Of a stretch of 64,000 nt of DNA, positions 60,055-64,000 are shown one piece after another; the stretch's first letter is position 1; each line of letters starts with the position of its first letter. Location: positions 806,001 through 870,000 of the forward strand of contig QPFY01000010.1 of assembly GCA_003665825.1 (NCBI GenBank). The letters run 5' to 3'. This stretch comes from Microbotryum silenes-acaulis. Lineage: Eukaryota; Basidiomycota; Microbotryomycetes; Microbotryales; Microbotryaceae. Both the position numbers and the translations under genes were made by a program. Below the pieces are notes generated by a model. It worked only from the letters and a program-made list of their open reading frames with translations. It did no database searches and had not been told where the DNA came from.

Positions 60055-60536
60055 GGCTCAAGTAGCGGCCAGCAACTCCCAGGAGCGGCCCACAGTGTCG
60101 CGTTAGGTGGGCCGTGTCTGGAAGCGGATCCGAATTCGGGTTGAGCGAGCTCGTCCAAGGCTGGGGTGCCTGCCTGAGTGTGAGTGGGGGGCCACGCGCT
60201 CACCGCCGAGTGCAAATCAGCGCGTTTTGTAATGCGATTCGTTTCGAGCGCGTAGTAATCACAAATCGCGACATTCGAGTCGCCCGCCGAGCGCCGCGCC
60301 TTGACGCGCGACGTTGCCAGCCCGCGCGAGAAAAAAAAAAGGCAGCAGCTCAGCCCGAGGCCAAGGACGACGGAAGAGGAAGAGAAACAGAAGAGAGAAA
60401 GAGAAACGAAGCTGGTCGTCGTCGCGCGAATGCACACCCAATAATTGCCGCCTTCGTTCTTCGCCTTCACACTCGATCCCATACCCCATACCCCATACCC
60501 CACCCCCCTCCTCCTTCTCATCAACCGTCGCGCATC
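60055..60536. promoter_or_regulatory. Bidirectional promoter between ARMH3-like gene and eIF3b
   Basis: 482 bp between divergent start codons. It contains an A-run (about 60328-60339), a purine-rich stretch at 60360-60410 and three tandem CATACCC units at 60479-60500 directly upstream of the C-rich eIF3b leader. Function of these is unknown. Confidence 0.45.
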
Positions 60537-62978
60537 ATGAGTGAACATGATGACGTCGATTACTCTGACCTCGAAGCCGAGTGGGTCCCGTGCGCTGGTT
60601 CTTCGTCGCATTCGCAGCCAACCCGACCGCGTATCCATCCCGGAAGCGTGTCATCGTGGCCAGTGGCAGGGGCTCCCGTTTTCTTGGCGGTGCATACTCT
60701 TTGAACCTGCACTGACCTTGAAATCGTGCTTCTTCTCCGTCCAGATTCGCGTCGCAGTACGTCTCGCCGCTGGATTCGGTCGTGATCCTCGATGGCGCAC
60801 CCGTCGTCGGACCCGATCGGGCCGACAAGCTGCTCAGTGCGATCGTCAAGTCCGCAAAAAAGGAAGCCGGCATCACCCTCTCCAAGGACAAGATCGAGCA
60901 CCCCTTGGAGACCGACGGACAGTCCAAGGGCTTCATGTTCATCACGCTGTCCAACCCGACCGAGGCCCTCGCCTTCCAGCGCGCCATGCACGACTTCAAG
61001 TTCGACAAGCGCCACACCTTCAAGGTCGTGCCCTTCTCCCAGGTCGAAAAGTACGAGCAGATCCAGGACGACTACGTCGAACCCCCCGCAGAGGAATGGG
61101 TACCGCGCGAGCACTTCCGCTCCTGGCTCGCCGACCCCGCCGGCAGGGACCAGTTGACCCTCTACGCCGGCGACGACGTGCAGATCGTGTGGAACAACCG
61201 CAACGGCAACCACGAGGTCGCGCACCAACGAGCCAAGTGGACCGACTCGTACACCCAGTGGTCCCCGCTCGGCACCTTCTTCGCGACCATCCACGGTCCC
61301 GGTGTTGCGCTCTGGGCCGGACAGTCCTTTGACCGCATCAACCGTTTCGCCCACGCCGAGGTCAAGCTCATCGACTTTTCCCCCTTTGAGCGCTACCTCG
61401 TCACCTGGTCCCCGCGACCGATCGAGCCCTCCGCGCCCTTCACCGAGGAGGACCAAGGCAACCAGATCGCCGTCTGGGACATCATGACCGGCACCCTCTT
61501 GCGTACGTTCCCCATGGTCAACCACGACGGGCCCAACGCTGGGCCCGAGGTCCAAAAGAGGATCGTGTGGCCCATGTTCAAGTGGTCTCCCGACGAAAAG
61601 TACCTTGCCCGCGTCACCCCCGGGGTACAGATCTCGGTCTACGAGGTCCCCTCGATGGGTCTCTTGGGCAAGAAGTCGCTCAAGTTCGACGGCGTCGCCG
61701 ACTTCGAGTGGGCGCCCCTGAGCGAACGAGAGCGCGACGAGGTCGATGCCGAACAACGCGGCATCAAACTCGAGCCCGAACCCGGAGCCAAGAAGGGCTT
61801 TGTCCCCGCCAGGGAGAACACGATCGCCTTCTGGACACCCGAGGTGCAGAACCAGCCCGCACGTGTCACCTTGATGAAGATTCCGAGTCGTGAGCCCATC
61901 CGGTCCAAGAACTTGTTCAACGTCCACGACGTGAGTGTTGCATCGGAGCCGTGTTCCGAGGCGAGTGTATCAAGCATGCTAACGAGTTTCTCATTCACAG
62001 TGCAAGATCCACTGGCAATCCAACGGCGAGTTCCTCTGCGTCAAGGTCGACCGCCACACCAAAACGAAAAAGACGCAGTATTGCAACCTCGAACTGTTCC
62101 GCCTGCGCGACAAGGACTGCCCGGTCCAAGTCATCGAGATCAAGGACGCCGTCACCGCCTTCGCATGGGAGCCCAAGGGCGATCGCTTCGTGCTCATCAC
62201 GACCAACGATCCCAACCACGGTCAGGGTCAGCCCGGTGTCCTGCTCAAGACCTCGGTCTCGTTCTACGGCTTCGATCAACGCAAGGGCGATTTCTTACCC
62301 CTGCGAACGTTCGACAACAAGCAGTCCAATTCGATCTACTGGTCCCCCAAGGGACGTCACGTCCTCCTGGCGACCCTCGGCAGCAACTCCAAGTTCGACA
62401 TCGACTTTTGGGATCTCGACCTCGACCGAGAGGACAAGACGGACGAGAAGGACATTGGTGCGGCGATTCGTCTCATCACCACGGTCGAACATTACGGTGT
62501 CACCGATATCGAGTGGGATCCATCGGGACGTTTCGTCGCGACGTCGGCTTCGACCTGGATGAGTTCGATGGAACCCGGTTACGTCATTTGGGACTTCAAG
62601 GGTGTCGAGTTGGCGCGCGCCAAGGTCGACAAGTTCAGGCAACTCTTGTGGCGTCCTCGACCGGCGACGTTGTTGTCCAAGGAGGACCAAAAGAGGATCA
62701 GGAAGAACCTCAGGGATTACTCGAGGCAGTTCGAGGAACAGGATCAGTTGGAGGCGTCGAACGTTTCGTCCGAATTGATCGCGTTGAGGCAGAGGTTGAT
62801 GGAGGAGTGGAACGCTTGGCGCTCGAGGGCCAAGGAGATCATGGAAGCCAAGAGGAACCAGATGGGACGGCCCAAAAAGTTTGCCTTGCTCAGGGTCGAG
62901 GAGGCCAACATCGCCGACGAGATTGTCGAGGAGTGGGTCGAGGAGGTCATCTCGGAGAAGGAGGAGGTCATCGCCTGA
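60537..62978 (+). CDS. PRT1: Translation initiation factor eIF3 subunit b
   Basis: Core scaffold subunit of eIF3. Three exons: 60537-60580, 60745-61930 and 62001-62978, giving 2208 bp (735 aa), all in phase. The short first exon encodes MSEHDDVDYSDLEA. An RRM follows (SVVILDGAPVVGPDRADKLL, GFMFITLSNPTEALAFQRAM). The nine-bladed propeller begins near VPREHFRSWLADPAGRDQL, with WTDSYTQWSPLGTFFATIHG, VKLIDFSPFERYLVTWSP, FKWSPDEKYLARVTPGVQIS, WQSNGEFLCVKVDRHTKTKK, FYGFDQRKGDFLPL and SSMEPGYVIWDFKG. The C-terminal helix (WRPRPATLLSKEDQKRIRKN) binds eIF3i and eIF3g. Codon use is strongly C-ending, as expected for a highly expressed gene, and this produces a long antisense shadow frame. Confidence 0.96.
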
Positions 62979-63228
62979 ACGTGGGAGGAAAGCTCTCAAC
63001 TTCTCTCCACCTCTTTTGGGACAACGGGCGGTGCAATATAAAAATCATCATTGGTATTACAAAACAAACGTACTAGATACAGGACACCCGGACGGTCACC
63101 GTCATATTATCTATCATTTCAACCGAATACATGCCACGCTCTAAACGTTCGGCATCAGGCTTAAGGAGAGAGCGTGGTCAGCAAGCTGAACAATAACACG
63201 GTGTGAAGACATTGCTAGAGGAAACTCA

Positions 63229-64000
63229 CTAGTCATATCTTATCAGTTGGTCCACGTCCTTGACGGCCAACTCGGCCATCTGCCTCGCCTCGATCCATAC
63301 CCAGACCTGTGAGGTTTTAGCGTGATCGAATCAGCTGCTGTCATCAGATCTGTCGAATGAGTTTGAACTGACCTTGAGCATCGTCCCCAGTCCGCCCAGG
63401 CCCAAGCCACCTGCTCCCTGTCTCATCTGCTCTGTACTCATCGTCGTACCCAACTGCCTCAAGATAGGTAAAGCCGACTTGAACAGATCCATACCCGGGT
63501 CCAGCTGTCGCCCGATCCCTTCTAACAACAAGATCGAAATGACGGTGTTGACGAAGTCGGCCTCCATCTTGACGTGGTGTCTTCGGACGTTGTTCAGCAC
63601 CTCGGATAAGACATCCGCGATCTTGATATTGGCCAATGAGAAGGTCTGCGACTTGACGCTCAGCACGAGGTGTTGCATCCGTAGAGCGAATTGTTCCTCG
63701 TCGATGACGAGCTCGGGCGCACGACACCGTTCGACCATCAGCCGACCGGCCTCGTAGCCGTCAAAGCGCGCCACGGCGGAAAAGAGGTCGAGGAAATTTT
63801 GCCGGTTCTGCCCGTCGAGCCGAGTGACGAGCCCGGCATCGATAAAGACCAATTCGGGCTGATAGCCTTCCGCGTCCAGCCGTGCGAGCTCGGCATGAAA
63901 TTCGGGCGCGGGTTTCTTCGAGAATTCGCGGATGTTGTGGACGATATCAATATCATCAACCGTGCCGGCCGAGTCATGTGGGGGTTCGCCGAATAGGGAG
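63229..64000 (-). CDS. ABC1/ADCK2-type (Cqd1-like) mitochondrial kinase, partial
   Basis: UbiB/ABC1-like atypical kinases of mitochondria; yeast Cqd1 affects coenzyme Q and lipid distribution. The window holds only the C-terminal part; the gene continues past the right edge. Visible are a conserved segment NIREFSKKPAPEFHAELARL, ELVFIDAGLVTRLDGQNRQN with the metal-binding Asp of IDAG, then FLDLFSAVARFDGYEAGRLM, VERCRAPELVIDEEQFALRM, FSLANIKIADVLSEVLNNVR, RHHVKMEADFVNTVISILLL and EGIGRQLDPGMDLFKSALPI. One intron precedes the last exon (VWVWIEARQMAELAVKDVDQ LIRYD stop). The GxxTRLD, RRHHVKxE and EGIGRQLDP blocks fit ADCK2 better than Coq8. It converges with eIF3b, with 250 bp between stop codons. 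Confidence 0.85.

Noticed and set aside
60560..61927. 455-residue open frame antisense to eIF3b
   Set aside because: It lies wholly opposite a certain gene whose third codon positions are mostly C. The product is Gly/Leu/Val/Asp-rich without any motif, typical of an antisense shadow.

Overview
This is an intron-dense stretch of a fungal nuclear genome. Almost every gene is broken by short introns (about 50-100 bp, GTRNGT donors, CAG/TAG acceptors), genes sit on both strands with no operons, and several families point to Basidiomycota: a secreted glyoxal oxidase, a copper-fist regulator, a PXB/PX/DUF3818 protein and a membrane-inserted GH5 enzyme. A yeast-like Pucciniomycotina or Ustilaginomycotina lineage seems plausible, but the lineage below phylum is a guess. 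I saw no CRISPR array, tRNA, rRNA or intact transposon.

Layout. 0-2.2 kb: a glyoxal oxidase gene running off the left edge, with an in-frame stop and a phase break. 2.2-4.7 kb: no recognisable gene. 4.7-6.6 kb: a GH5 beta-mannanase-like enzyme whose barrel is interrupted by two membrane helices. 7.3-8.6 kb: SHY1/SURF1. 8.9-11.7 kb: a steryl-ester-hydrolase-type lipase. 12.5-15.2 kb: ribosomal proteins uS7 (RPS5) and eS28 (RPS28), divergently transcribed. 16.8-17.6 kb: a DUF423 membrane protein. 17.7-19.0 kb: a NOP6-like RRM protein. 19.4-21.9 kb: a copper-fist transcription factor. 22.8-24.4 kb: a membrane alpha/beta hydrolase. 25.3-29.8 kb: a large PXB-PX-DUF3818 protein (Ypr097w/Lec1-like). 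30.1-31.8 kb: a 2-oxoglutarate/Fe(II) dioxygenase. 32.1-32.5 kb: a decayed prolyl oligopeptidase fragment. 33.4-35.0 kb: an SDR oxidoreductase with three microexons. 35.5-36.6 kb: prephenate dehydratase lacking its ACT domain. 36.8-38.6 kb: HEM13. 38.9-42.4 kb: PET127. 42.5-45.1 kb and 46.1-50.6 kb: two large unrecognised proteins. 51.4-52.1 kb: a PSMG3/Pba3-like proteasome chaperone. 52.3-54.4 kb: KAE1. 54.8-56.0 kb: a GT8 glycosyltransferase. 56.8-60.1 kb: an ARMH3/DUF1741 protein. 60.5-63.0 kb: eIF3b. 63.2 kb to the right edge: an ADCK2/Cqd1-like ABC1 kinase.

The genes are mostly housekeeping: translation (uS7, eS28, eIF3b, NOP6, KAE1), mitochondrial function (SHY1, HEM13, PET127, Cqd1-like) and lipid or membrane work (lipase, Lec1-like). 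They do not form an obvious pathway cluster. The most unusual signals are gene-architectural: coding exons of 9, 10, 11 and 14 bp, some of which carry the catalytic signature motifs; a start-codon-only first exon in RPS28; a GH5 barrel split by a membrane hairpin; an ACT-less prephenate dehydratase; and two genes with disabling lesions. Exon boundaries were deduced by eye from splice consensus and family conservation, without transcript data.
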